Assembly (NCBI RefSeq): GCF_016464385.1
Contig: NZ_JADMLH010000020.1
Coordinates: 1-64,000, forward strand
Direction: 5' to 3'
DNA: 64,000 nucleotides
DNA from: Nucisporomicrobium flavum
GTDB lineage: Bacteria; Actinomycetota; Actinomycetes; Mycobacteriales; Micromonosporaceae
The notes under the pieces: generated by a model
Databases searched by the model: none
What the model was told of the DNA's origin: nothing
What the model saw: the letters and a program-made list of their open reading frames with translations, nothing else
Position numbers and translations under genes: made by a program
Shown here: piece by piece, positions 26,739 through 34,787 of the stretch
Numbering within the stretch: the stretch's first letter is position 1
Layout: each line of letters starts with the position of its first letter

Positions 26739-27491
26739 TCAGGCCTTCCCGATCAGCCGGGATACCGTCGCGACGACATCCGGCGCGGACAAGTGGTCAA
26801 GGATCGCGTCGGGATCGTGTTGGGCCAACTCTTCGCGCGTGACTCGGTGAGTCACGGCGATAACGCGGAAGCCGGCATGCCGGGCACAGGCGATGTCGTT
26901 CGCGGCGTCCCCGATGACCACCGTCGTGTCCGGGTCCAGCGGATGTCCAAGGACGTCGGCGTACCGGCGCCGGATGACGTCGGGCAGGTCGAACCGGTCG
27001 CGAGCGTCGGAGCCAAAGCCGCCGATCCTCCAGTCGATGTACTTGTCCAGGCCAGCCGTGGCTAGTTTCATCTCCGCCGCCGGACGCAGGTTCCCGGTCA
27101 GCACCGTTTGAACGAGGCCGGCCTCGTGCAGCAACCGGATCGTCTCTTTCGCCCCCGGGTAAGCCGGCTGGTCGCGGGCGAGTTCCTCACGTCCCTGTTC
27201 CATGACGGAGGCGAGGTGACCGGAGAAATGGATGAGGCCGGCTTCGGCGGCTTGCTCATCAATCCCGGAGGCGACCGCTGTGTCGATTACGATCGACTCG
27301 TCGGTATAGCCGTGCACCTTCGCCGTTGGAAACACTACCGCCGACTCTGCCAGACCGTAGGTCCTGGCTACAGCGCGCCGCATCCACCGAAGATCCGCAG
27401 GAATCAACGTACCGTCGACGTCCCATACTACAAGCCCGGGCCTCGGATTGGTCACCGACGCATCATGGCATGTACTAGTTCCCGTAGCCAT
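26739..27491 (-). CDS. HAD-superfamily phosphatase
   Basis: 250 aa. DVDGTL (near residues 24-29) is the nucleophile motif I of HAD hydrolases, TVLTGNL motif II, and VVIGDAANDIACARHAGFRVIAVT motif IV with the metal-binding acidic residues. The cap between motifs I and II is helical as in phosphoglycolate-phosphatase-like enzymes. The gene converges on the regulator with only 7 bp between stops. ATG 27491 is used; a GTG at 27455 is an alternative. Substrate unknown. Confidence 0.85.
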   Translation of the reverse strand: MATGTSTCHDASVTNPRPGLVVWDVDGTLIPADLRWMRRAVARTYGLAESAVVFPTAKVHGYTDESIVIDTAVASGIDEQAAEAGLIHFSGHLASVMEQGREELARDQPAYPGAKETIRLLHEAGLVQTVLTGNLRPAAEMKLATAGLDKYIDWRIGGFGSDARDRFDLPDVIRRRYADVLGHPLDPDTTVVIGDAANDIACARHAGFRVIAVTHRVTREELAQHDPDAILDHLSAPDVVATVSRLIGKA

Positions 27492-27638
27492 GTGCTCGAC
27501 CCCTGCGAGGCGGCCTGCTGCGGCACCGACTGGCCGGAGAGGGTGGCCTATAACGGGGTTACTGCACCATTGATCTCTTGGCGGGATCGTTGACGGTAGG
27601 CTCTGGCCGACCTTGCTGTTGGGCTGGAGGATGTAGGG

Positions 27639-28472
27639 ATGAGCGACGAGGACGGTGCCGCCGGAACCGTGCGGACTAGCTTCCGAAGCCCGGATGGACT
27701 ACTCCTTCGAGGTTCGTATGACTCACCGCGGGTGCCGCCGACATCCAGCATCGTGCTGGTCCACGGAGGCGGAGTAACCCGCGAGGAGGGTGGGTTCTTC
27801 ACGCGGTTGGCGGCTGGCCTAGCCGAGCGTGGTATAGCGTCGCTGAGGTTCGACCTTCGTGGCCATGGTGAGAGTGACGGTCGGCAGGAAGACCTAACCC
27901 TTTCTGGTGTACTCAACGACATCCGCGCGGCCACGGGGCATGTGCGTGAGCTCGCCGACGATACTCCGGTGAGCCTGCTTGGGGCTAGCTTCGGAGGTGG
28001 GATCTGTGCGTACTTCGCTGCGCATCATCCGGACCGGCTCGCGAAGTTGGTGTTGATCAATCCTTTGATTAATTATAAGAAGCGCTTTATCGACGACAAG
28101 CCATACTGGTCAGACGATCAGATCAACGGCGATGCTGCCCGTGAGTTGAGCGAGAATGGCTACTTGCCGCATTCCCCGACGTTCAAGCTGGGCCGCCCGC
28201 TGCTCAATGAGGTTTTCTATTTGCGACCTGACAAGGCTTTCGAGCTTATCGACAGGCCCTCGTTGGTTCTGCATGGCACGGGCGATACTTTCATTCCAGT
28301 GCAAAGCTCTCGGGATTACGTTGCCAAGATACCGGCCGGGGGTCGCCTGATCGAGATCGATGGCGCGCAGCACGGTATCGCTGTGCACGATGATCCGAAG
28401 TACCTTGATCCGCAGACGCAGCAATGGCAGCGGGAAGCCATCCGAGACATCGCCGATTGGCTGGTTTCCTAG
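27639..28472 (+). CDS. Alpha/beta-hydrolase
   Basis: 277 aa with GGAGGATGTAGGG before the ATG. IVLVHGGGVT gives the oxyanion strand, LRFDLRGHGESDG the typical loop, GASFGG the nucleophile elbow (Ser at about 124), GTGDTFIPV the acid region and GAQHGI the catalytic histidine. It resembles serine-aminopeptidase-like or esterase-type hydrolases. The stop overlaps that of the converging HTH regulator by 4 bp. Codon usage here is less GC-rich than in neighbours, for example LINPLINYKKRFIDD, which may mean recent transfer. Confidence 0.85.
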   Translation: MSDEDGAAGTVRTSFRSPDGLLLRGSYDSPRVPPTSSIVLVHGGGVTREEGGFFTRLAAGLAERGIASLRFDLRGHGESDGRQEDLTLSGVLNDIRAATGHVRELADDTPVSLLGASFGGGICAYFAAHHPDRLAKLVLINPLINYKKRFIDDKPYWSDDQINGDAARELSENGYLPHSPTFKLGRPLLNEVFYLRPDKAFELIDRPSLVLHGTGDTFIPVQSSRDYVAKIPAGGRLIEIDGAQHGIAVHDDPKYLDPQTQQWQREAIRDIADWLVS

Positions 28473-29848
28473 ACAGCTTGCATCAACCTCTGGAAGGAGG
28501 CAACGGCGGGCCGGTGCTCCCATTGGCGAAGGCTCGCACTGAGGCGCGACAACTCTCGAACGGTTCGAGTCGAGCCCGCCGCTAGCGCATCGTGCACGGC
28601 GGACGTACCCATGGCGGCTGCGTCGTCAGGAAGCTCGGCGGCTGCAAGAGTTTGAGCGTGCAGTGTAGAGAAGTAGGCATAGTCGCGTGTCGAGAATACG
28701 GCTGGCTTGAGGATTTCCGCGTAGACGGCGGCGGCTTCCTCAGGCCGTCCAGACTCGCCGTAGCAGATCGCCCTCTGGACCTCGAAGAGCACCTTGTCGT
28801 AGTGCGCGGAGAGCGGACTCTTGTCCGTCGAACCCTCCTCGAGGAGTTCACGAGCCCTCTCGAGCGTGTCATCAACATCTTGGCGATTTGACTTCATCAT
28901 GGCCTTGCCCCGGGCCTGTTGCTGGACGGCTTCGGCCATGATTCGAGCCGGCAGACGCCATGGGCCACCTTGAACCGCTTCGGCGAGGCCGAGCATCCGA
29001 GTCGCATCCCTGGCGTCCCATGCGGCCTGGCTTTTTTTGATCAGGATGTAGCCGGGCATCGCGAAATCGGCGGCTTCCATCGCCCATTCTGACGCGCGGT
29101 CACGCCAGTAGTCCGCCGCTGAGGCATGCCCGGCGTCGCGGTAGAGCCAGCCGGCAAACTCTGCTGCCCGGGCACCGACGCGCAGGAGCGGCCGTCGCAC
29201 GGACCACCTCACCACCCCCGCATTACGTTGAATGATCGACAAAATGCCAAGTGTGGGCGGGAGCGCGTACCGCGGGCCTCTAAGCCCGTCGTCGGCGGCG
29301 CAGCAGGCGAGTTGCTGTTCGAGGAAGGCGACGAGTGTTTCGTCGAGGTAGCGACGAGCATCGCCCGCCACGGCATCAATTCGATCGAGGTCCTCAAGGG
29401 TCAGTGCCGGACCGGCCATACCGAGGCTCGTGATCGCCGCTTCAGCCCGTCCCCGCGTGAAGGGTGATGTCGTGTCCGCGGTCTGCGACGGGAGCAGAAC
29501 AGGAATCGGGTGGCCAACGACGTCATCCCAGTATGAAATGGGCTTCCTTGAGGGCGCGTCGGATGGCCTGGTCCGGCGATTAATCAGGCCAATGTCGGCA
29601 TCGGTGTCAACGCCGAGAACAGTGCGAAAGGCCTGGCGCCGGTACTTACGCGGATACGACACTAGCCCGCGTTCGATCTTGCCGATGTCGTTGGCAGTGA
29701 GCGGGCCGTCGGAATCTCGCGGATCCATGATCTTGTTGGCTCGGTCGGCTAGCTCTTCCCGAGATAGCGGTCCTTCGCCGTCGGCTGATGTGAGGCATAG
29801 CCGGGCGGCGCGGAATAGTTCGTTCGGAGGCCGGCGCGACAAGGTCAT
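28469..29848 (-). CDS. HTH regulator with TPR-like helical C-terminal domain (paralog)
   Basis: 459 aa. The helix-turn-helix N-terminus contains LTANDIGKIERGLVSYP and GVDTDADIGL, matching the regulator at 25292-26731 in spacing and key residues. The C-terminal two thirds is helical with TPR-like units, such as RAICYGESGRPEEAAAVYAEIL. The G-run element copy B lies about 380 bp upstream and points at this gene. Likely a transcription factor of the same class as its paralog; the ligand and targets are unknown. Confidence 0.75.
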   Translation of the reverse strand: MTLSRRPPNELFRAARLCLTSADGEGPLSREELADRANKIMDPRDSDGPLTANDIGKIERGLVSYPRKYRRQAFRTVLGVDTDADIGLINRRTRPSDAPSRKPISYWDDVVGHPIPVLLPSQTADTTSPFTRGRAEAAITSLGMAGPALTLEDLDRIDAVAGDARRYLDETLVAFLEQQLACCAADDGLRGPRYALPPTLGILSIIQRNAGVVRWSVRRPLLRVGARAAEFAGWLYRDAGHASAADYWRDRASEWAMEAADFAMPGYILIKKSQAAWDARDATRMLGLAEAVQGGPWRLPARIMAEAVQQQARGKAMMKSNRQDVDDTLERARELLEEGSTDKSPLSAHYDKVLFEVQRAICYGESGRPEEAAAVYAEILKPAVFSTRDYAYFSTLHAQTLAAAELPDDAAAMGTSAVHDALAAGSTRTVRELSRLSASLRQWEHRPAVASFQRLMQAV

Positions 29849-30403
29849 GGCTCCTGGATCACCACCAAGCGGGAACAGATGGTCTCAGTGTAGGGGCCTC
29901 TCCCATCATTCGGGAACTGGAGCCTCGTTGCGTAGGCAGCCATCTGTGGTGAGATCACGTCAGACCTCCGCGCACCTGCGGATGAAAGCGCGTGTGCTCA
30001 GGCGCGACCGCCCAGGCCTGCCGCTGCGTGGACAGCCGCTACTAGGAACTCGTTAGTCGAGCGCATCGGGCCCCTCGACTCCAAGGCGCGCTCGGTTTGC
30101 GCCACTACGTCCGCAATGGCGACGTAGGAAGTGATCTTGGCAATCAGCGTACGCGAGTGCGGCCTGGCACGAAACGTGAATCTCGAGCGACTCTCGCTGT
30201 CCACAAGAGGTTGTCCGAGGCGGAGGGCTACTTCCCCTTTAAATTCCCCCAGAATTCCCCCCTGTATGGCGTTCTCCCGTGTCTTGCGATGCGTGACTGT
30301 GGAAGTCGGGTGTGGCGGCGGCCTCACCGGACCAAGATTGAACATCGAGGCTCGTCGATCATGAGGCACCTGAACCCCTCGGCGCATGGCTTAAGGAGGA
30401 CAG
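29849..30403. other. Divergent intergenic region with G-run element
   Basis: Between the leftward HTH gene and the rightward kinase-like gene. It holds the G-run element copy B (30232-30296). A 129-codon minus frame crosses it, but it overlaps the element, has no ribosome binding site and has no recognisable product, so it is not called. The start of the Region 3 pathway has a strong site AAGGAGGACAG just before 30404. Confidence 0.55.
30232..30296 (-). repeat. 65-bp G-run element, copy B (inverted)
   Basis: Minus-strand counterpart of 23803-23867, matching ungapped at 48 of 65 positions. Its core has runs of six, five and four G separated by AATTCT and AATTTAAA. It points leftward towards the HTH gene at 29848. 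The two copies bracket the 6.4-kb regulatory island in inverted orientation. Confidence 0.65.
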
Positions 30404-31210
30404 ATGGCAACGCCTACGGCCCGCCGGCTCGCGTTTGTCGCCTTGATAGGGCCGCCGGGCGTGGGCAAGAGCACCGCTTCCGCCCGGCTGGCAGAGGCAT
30501 ACAAAGCCGGGGTGTTCCGGTTGCGAGAGTTCGCGCAGCTGGCATGTGCCGCCGGTTGGGTCACTCCAGAAAGCTGCCTCACCAATGACCACCTAGGCTG
30601 GTTCTCGGACAACACCGTCGAGGCGTTGATCGGCGAGGCGTTTCTGCGTGGGCGTTTCCCGCTGTGTTCGATAGTTGTGTGCGAAAACTTTCCTGGAACG
30701 GCAGAGCAGGTCCACATTCTGCGCCGCACGGCGCAACGGTTGGGCGCTCCACTGTCGATTGTCGAGCTGAATGCCGACGACGACGTCTTGCGGGCACGGG
30801 TGAACAACCGATGGGTATGCGGTACATGCGAACCTAATCTTGACGGCGAGCCGCATCGTCCTGCGCAGTCAGACCTGGAAAACACCGGCCGGTGCCGATG
30901 CTGTGCTCAACTGCTCTCGCGGCGTCGGAGTGACGACCCGAGAGCCTTCTCGCGACGTCTGGAGCGATACCGCAACCGGCTGCCCGGTATCCGTGCCGCC
31001 GCCGACTCCTTCGGCGTCTCGTATCAGCAAATCGATACGACGAATAGCGACCCGGCCGACCTGTCGCGCCTACTTCGTGATCTCTCCCCGGCCTGTCTGA
31101 CCGGGGTTAACAACGACATCGACAACGTGGGCGCCGCACCAGCACCGGCACTGTGGCGTCCTCGCCGCGCTGCGCCGCCCCGAAGGCCTCCGTTGGAAGG
31201 AGCACGATGA
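30404..31210 (+). CDS. Nucleoside-monophosphate-kinase-like P-loop protein with zinc lid
   Basis: 268 aa behind AAGGAGGACAG. GPPGVGKST (16-24) is the P-loop of adenylate-kinase-like enzymes. Cysteines 139, 142, 164 and 166/167 form a Cys4 cluster in the position of the adenylate kinase LID zinc finger, preceded by LRARVNNR. The C-terminal 60 residues are an extension rich in Ala, Pro and Arg. Adenylate kinase itself is a housekeeping enzyme of about 215 aa, so this divergent copy probably phosphorylates a pathway nucleotide. The stop overlaps the radical SAM start (ATGA). Confidence 0.75.
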   Translation: MATPTARRLAFVALIGPPGVGKSTASARLAEAYKAGVFRLREFAQLACAAGWVTPESCLTNDHLGWFSDNTVEALIGEAFLRGRFPLCSIVVCENFPGTAEQVHILRRTAQRLGAPLSIVELNADDDVLRARVNNRWVCGTCEPNLDGEPHRPAQSDLENTGRCRCCAQLLSRRRSDDPRAFSRRLERYRNRLPGIRAAADSFGVSYQQIDTTNSDPADLSRLLRDLSPACLTGVNNDIDNVGAAPAPALWRPRRAAPPRRPPLEGAR

Positions 31211-32409
31211 CCGCCACCCCCCTCGGCTTTCCTCGCACGGTTCGCGCTGCCGGCTCACTGCCCCAGCTGGCCGCCCCTACTGTCCAAGGCGCTACCGATC
31301 GATACGGTCATGCGCGACTTCCGGCCGGCGCCCGCGCCGCCGACCCGGGCCACGTCGATCGCATCGCGTACGGCCGTTTCCGCAACCTGTACCTCTACAT
31401 CACGAACGCGTGCCAGCTTCGCTGCGAGCACTGCTACATGGGCGAACGGCTGGACGAGGCGCAGCGCATGTCCCTGGACCAGTCGCTGGGAACGCTGCAC
31501 TACATGCGGAAGATGGGTAGCTCGAAGCTGACGATTCTCGGCGGCGAGCCGACCCTGCATCCGGACTATGTGACGGTCATCCGTGCCGCGAAGGCGATGG
31601 GCTACGAACAAGTGATCACCACCAGCAACGGCCTGGACCCGGCGATGCGCAAGTTCGCGACGATGACCCCGGACGACTTCGCCTATGTGCAGATCAGTCT
31701 TGACGGAGGATCCGCAGCAAGCCACGACCGGATCCGTGGCAGCGGCCGCTTCGACGAAACCCTGGCCAACGTGGCCCGCCTGGCCGCGGCCGGCTTCGAC
31801 ACACGTCTGATCTGCACGGTGAACAACGTCAACGCCGGCGACGCCTTAGATCTCCTGGGTATCGCGGACAAACTGGGGGTGTCGCTCGTCAAGTACCACG
31901 TATTCAGCACGATCGGCGCCGGCTCAAGCCATGGCGGTCAGCAGATGGCGATGGCCCCGCGCGAATGGATCGCCTTTTACAAGCAACTTGAAAGCGTCGC
32001 TGGCCAGTATCGGACCCGAGTCTGGTACCAGCCGACCTTCGCTCTTCGCGAGGATCTGCCCCGCTACGCAGACCAAGGCTATTACGGCTGCATCGGCCGC
32101 ACGCTGGACCGAGCGTCGATCTTCCCGGACGGCCGGATGTACGTGTGCTCCTATCTGTTCGACACCAACCTGTTCTACGCCCAATTCGACGACGGGCAAC
32201 TACGTGTGAACAGCGGCGACAACGAGTTCGACCTGTTCACTCAGCCGTTGTCGCGCCCAAGCTGCGGTTCTTGCACCGCGGCTTGCGGTGGCGGGTGTCC
32301 GGCCGAGCAGGTCGTCATGAACACCTCGGCGTGCGCCGAGGACGCCGAGGTGGTGTCGGTGTGCCGCCTGTGGAAGGCCGACGTCGTACCCCGGGCTGCG
32401 GCCGGCTGA
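31207..32409 (+). CDS. Radical SAM enzyme with SPASM-type C-terminus
   Basis: 400 aa. CQLRCEHC (Cys69, 73, 76) binds the AdoMet-coordinating [4Fe-4S] cluster; GGEPTLHPDY is the GGE AdoMet motif. The C-terminus has YYGCIGR, GRMYVCSY and then CGSCTAACGGGCP plus two later cysteines, the arrangement of SPASM or twitch domains holding extra Fe-S clusters. The ATG at 31207 overlaps the kinase stop; a longer frame would lie inside that gene. SPASM enzymes modify peptides, but also sugars and nucleosides. No precursor peptide gene is adjacent, so a small-molecule substrate is favoured. Confidence 0.85.
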   Translation: MTATPLGFPRTVRAAGSLPQLAAPTVQGATDRYGHARLPAGARAADPGHVDRIAYGRFRNLYLYITNACQLRCEHCYMGERLDEAQRMSLDQSLGTLHYMRKMGSSKLTILGGEPTLHPDYVTVIRAAKAMGYEQVITTSNGLDPAMRKFATMTPDDFAYVQISLDGGSAASHDRIRGSGRFDETLANVARLAAAGFDTRLICTVNNVNAGDALDLLGIADKLGVSLVKYHVFSTIGAGSSHGGQQMAMAPREWIAFYKQLESVAGQYRTRVWYQPTFALREDLPRYADQGYYGCIGRTLDRASIFPDGRMYVCSYLFDTNLFYAQFDDGQLRVNSGDNEFDLFTQPLSRPSCGSCTAACGGGCPAEQVVMNTSACAEDAEVVSVCRLWKADVVPRAAAG

Positions 32410-32484
32410 CCGCCCGTTGTGTATACCGGCGGGGCATCAGAGTCCGACCCCGTAGGGAAACCGAGAGTAAGGATCCAGATTTCC

Positions 32485-32928
32485 ATGGCGAACGAGAAGA
32501 ACCAGCGCGCCCAGGTCGACGTGCACCTGATCCTGCGCCGCGGCGACGATGTTCTGCTGGGTCAGCGCATCAACACCGGCTTCGGGGACGGCTGCTGGCA
32601 TGTGCCGTCCGGACACGGCGAGGACCAGGAGCCGTCGCTCGGCACGCTCGTCCGCGAGGCCGAAGAGGAGACCGGCGTCATCATCAAGCCGGAGCACGCG
32701 CGGCTCGCCCACGTGCTGCACCACTGGACCGGATCAGGGCGTATTGCCTTGTTCTTCGAGGTCACTCACTGGTCCGGTGAACCGGTCGTTACTGAACCCG
32801 ACAAGTGTGTCGCGTGGGAGTGGTTCCCGCTGGACGCGCTTCCTGAGCAGATGATCCCGTACGGACGTCAAGCGCTCGAGCAGTACGCCGCCGGCGAACT
32901 GTACTCCGAGCGCGGCTGGCAGGGGTAG
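32485..32928 (+). CDS. NUDIX hydrolase
   Basis: 147 aa from ATG 32485 with AAGGAT upstream. The NUDIX box Gx5Ex7REUxEExGU is complete: Gly43, Glu49, then REAEEETGV (57-65). NUDIX enzymes hydrolyse nucleoside diphosphates linked to another group. A WHVPSGHGE lead and the C-terminal EWFPLDALPEQMIP are typical of small NTP or sugar-nucleotide hydrolases. It is followed after 3 bp by the PfkB gene, so the two are probably cotranslated. Confidence 0.85.
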   Translation: MANEKNQRAQVDVHLILRRGDDVLLGQRINTGFGDGCWHVPSGHGEDQEPSLGTLVREAEEETGVIIKPEHARLAHVLHHWTGSGRIALFFEVTHWSGEPVVTEPDKCVAWEWFPLDALPEQMIPYGRQALEQYAAGELYSERGWQG

Positions 32929-32931
32929 ACG

Positions 32932-33825
32932 ATGACAGCGGACCGTCCGCTGGATCTGGTGTGCTTCAGCTACCTCGCCACCGCGAACGTGCTGACCGTG
33001 GACGCCTATCCGCGTGCCAACGGCGGCGCCGTCGTCACCGAGATCGCCGCATCCCTGGCCGGCGACGGTCCGCTGACCGCCGTCACTGCCGCCAACCTCG
33101 GCCTGCGCACCGCGATGATCAGCAACTCCGTCGGCGACGACCCGTCCGGAGCGCTCGCGCTGGCGTGGCTCGACCAAGCACGTGTCACCCACCAGCTGCG
33201 ACCGGCCATCGACAAGATCACCCCACAGCTGACGATCATCTCCGATACCCGAACCAGGACCTGGTTCGCCGCCCTGCACGATGCCTACACCGGCCTGGCG
33301 CACGTTCCCCTGCTCCTGCTCGGCCAGGCGCGCCTGGCCTACATCGACTGTTACACGGTCATCGCCGGCGCCGCCGAACGCGCCATCCGCAACGCCACCA
33401 CCCCGCTGCTGCTGAACCTCGGCGGCGACACACCCCCGCCAAGCCTCATCGATGCCGCGAAAGAGCGCAATGTGCTGACTGTCCAGACCAGCATCGACGA
33501 GGACTCCGTCGACACTGCCGTCGACGTCGCCGCCACGCTACGACGCCGTTTCACCACTCCCACAGCCATCGTCACCGTCGGGCGCCACGGTGCCGTTGCG
33601 GCCACCGACGACGGCATCGTGCGAGTTCCGGCGCCGACGCCGACGGCACACATCCGACATACCCACGGTGCGGGAGCCGCTCTCTCCGCAGGCTACGCCG
33701 CCGCGATCCTGTCCGGCGCCGACCTGCCGGAAGCCCTCACCGCCGGCTGCACCGCCGGCACTCGACACTGCACCAGCCCCGCAGCCCCCATCCCCGTGCG
33801 GCCATCGGCTGCTGTCCCCGTATAA
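32932..33825 (+). CDS. PfkB-family carbohydrate/nucleoside kinase-like protein lacking the catalytic Asp
   Basis: 297 aa. FSYLATANVLTVD to GGAVVTEIAASLAGDGPLTAVTAANLG follows the PfkB N-terminal pattern, and IVTVGRHGAVA precedes the C-terminal signature. That signature normally reads DTxGAGD, where the last Asp is the catalytic base; here it is HTHGAGA (residue 249 is Ala). The rest of the fold appears intact, so the protein may bind its ligand without phosphorylating it, or use another base. Sugar, adenosine and ribokinase families share this fold. Confidence 0.8.
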   Translation: MTADRPLDLVCFSYLATANVLTVDAYPRANGGAVVTEIAASLAGDGPLTAVTAANLGLRTAMISNSVGDDPSGALALAWLDQARVTHQLRPAIDKITPQLTIISDTRTRTWFAALHDAYTGLAHVPLLLLGQARLAYIDCYTVIAGAAERAIRNATTPLLLNLGGDTPPPSLIDAAKERNVLTVQTSIDEDSVDTAVDVAATLRRRFTTPTAIVTVGRHGAVAATDDGIVRVPAPTPTAHIRHTHGAGAALSAGYAAAILSGADLPEALTAGCTAGTRHCTSPAAPIPVRPSAAVPV

Positions 33826-33836
33826 GGAGCCAACGG

Positions 33837-34502
33837 ATGACTGAGGACCTGTTCACCCCGCTGAGCACCATTGACTGGACCGACCTGCCCGCAGTCGCGG
33901 CGGCCAGCCGCACCGTGCTCGACGCGCTCGACCACGACCGCGGCGCCCTCCAAAAGCTCGTCGACGCGGCCGTCACCGACCCCGACTTGACCCGGCTTCA
34001 CGAGCACTACGACATCCTCGACAAGATCGTCATTCACGATGATCCGACCGGCTGGCGGCTACGCCTTCACGTCTTCCTGCCCGGGTACTTCGACCGGCCG
34101 CACACGCACCGCTGGGACTACGTCAGCCGCGTCCTCGACGGCAGCTACCAGCACACCCTTTACGGAACCGCCGACCAGTTCGGCGACTCCGACGATCTCT
34201 CCGGCATCGACCCCCGGGCCTTGATCGCCCGCATGGTGCGCACCGAGTCGGCGGGCAACACCTACGCCCTGCACCACAGCATGATCCACTCTGTCGTCGC
34301 CGCGAATTGGACCACGACCCTGATCGTGCGTGGGCCGGCCGTCACCGACCGGTTCGTCGTCTCCGACCGAGAGAACGGCACCGTCTGGTGGCAGTACGGC
34401 GCGGCACGAGAAGACCCCGCAGCGCAGGCCGCCAAGCGTATGAGCGCTGCTCAGGTCACGACGTGCGTGCAGGGACTGCACGGACGCGGCATCTTCGGCT
34501 AG
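33837..34502 (+). CDS. Cupin-fold protein, putative metal-dependent enzyme
   Basis: 221 aa with AAGGAGCCAACGG before the ATG. LRLHVFLPGYFDRPHTHRWDYVSRVLDGSY resembles a cupin motif 1 with the His pair PHTH, and HHSMIHSVVA supplies a later histidine, as in RmlC-like cupins that bind iron or another metal. Such proteins act as dioxygenases, isomerases or decarboxylases. It follows the PfkB gene by 11 bp. A distinct family assignment cannot be made by eye. Confidence 0.65.
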   Translation: MTEDLFTPLSTIDWTDLPAVAAASRTVLDALDHDRGALQKLVDAAVTDPDLTRLHEHYDILDKIVIHDDPTGWRLRLHVFLPGYFDRPHTHRWDYVSRVLDGSYQHTLYGTADQFGDSDDLSGIDPRALIARMVRTESAGNTYALHHSMIHSVVAANWTTTLIVRGPAVTDRFVVSDRENGTVWWQYGAAREDPAAQAAKRMSAAQVTTCVQGLHGRGIFG

Positions 34503-34787
34503 AGCGTTGCCGTACCACCGGAAGTAGCGCTCCACCTATCGGGCGACCGGCCCGCCGAGCTTGAACAACATCCGGCGGGGTCGGCGCTTACGCGGGCCGC
34601 AGCCAGCATCGGCTGATACGCATTCGTCCCACAGCCGTGATGCGGGGACAGGCGACCCAGCCTGCCGCCAGCCGCTGCATCACGCTGCCCGCCCACGCCG
34701 ATTCGGCAGGCAGCGTGCGCCGGCTCCGCAGCCCCTTCAGCCTCAACGGGTGGCGCACCCCGCTACGCCTGAGAATTTGGAGACCTG

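Noticed and set aside
29998..30387. Minus-strand 129-codon frame in the divergent region
   Set aside because: Covers the G-run element, has no ribosome site and its product resembles nothing; more likely open by chance.
34503..34787. Possible transposase remnant or leader before the FAD oxidoreductase
   Set aside because: One short minus-strand segment (VERYFRWYGNAL) looked transposase-like but is too short and interrupted by a stop to support a call.
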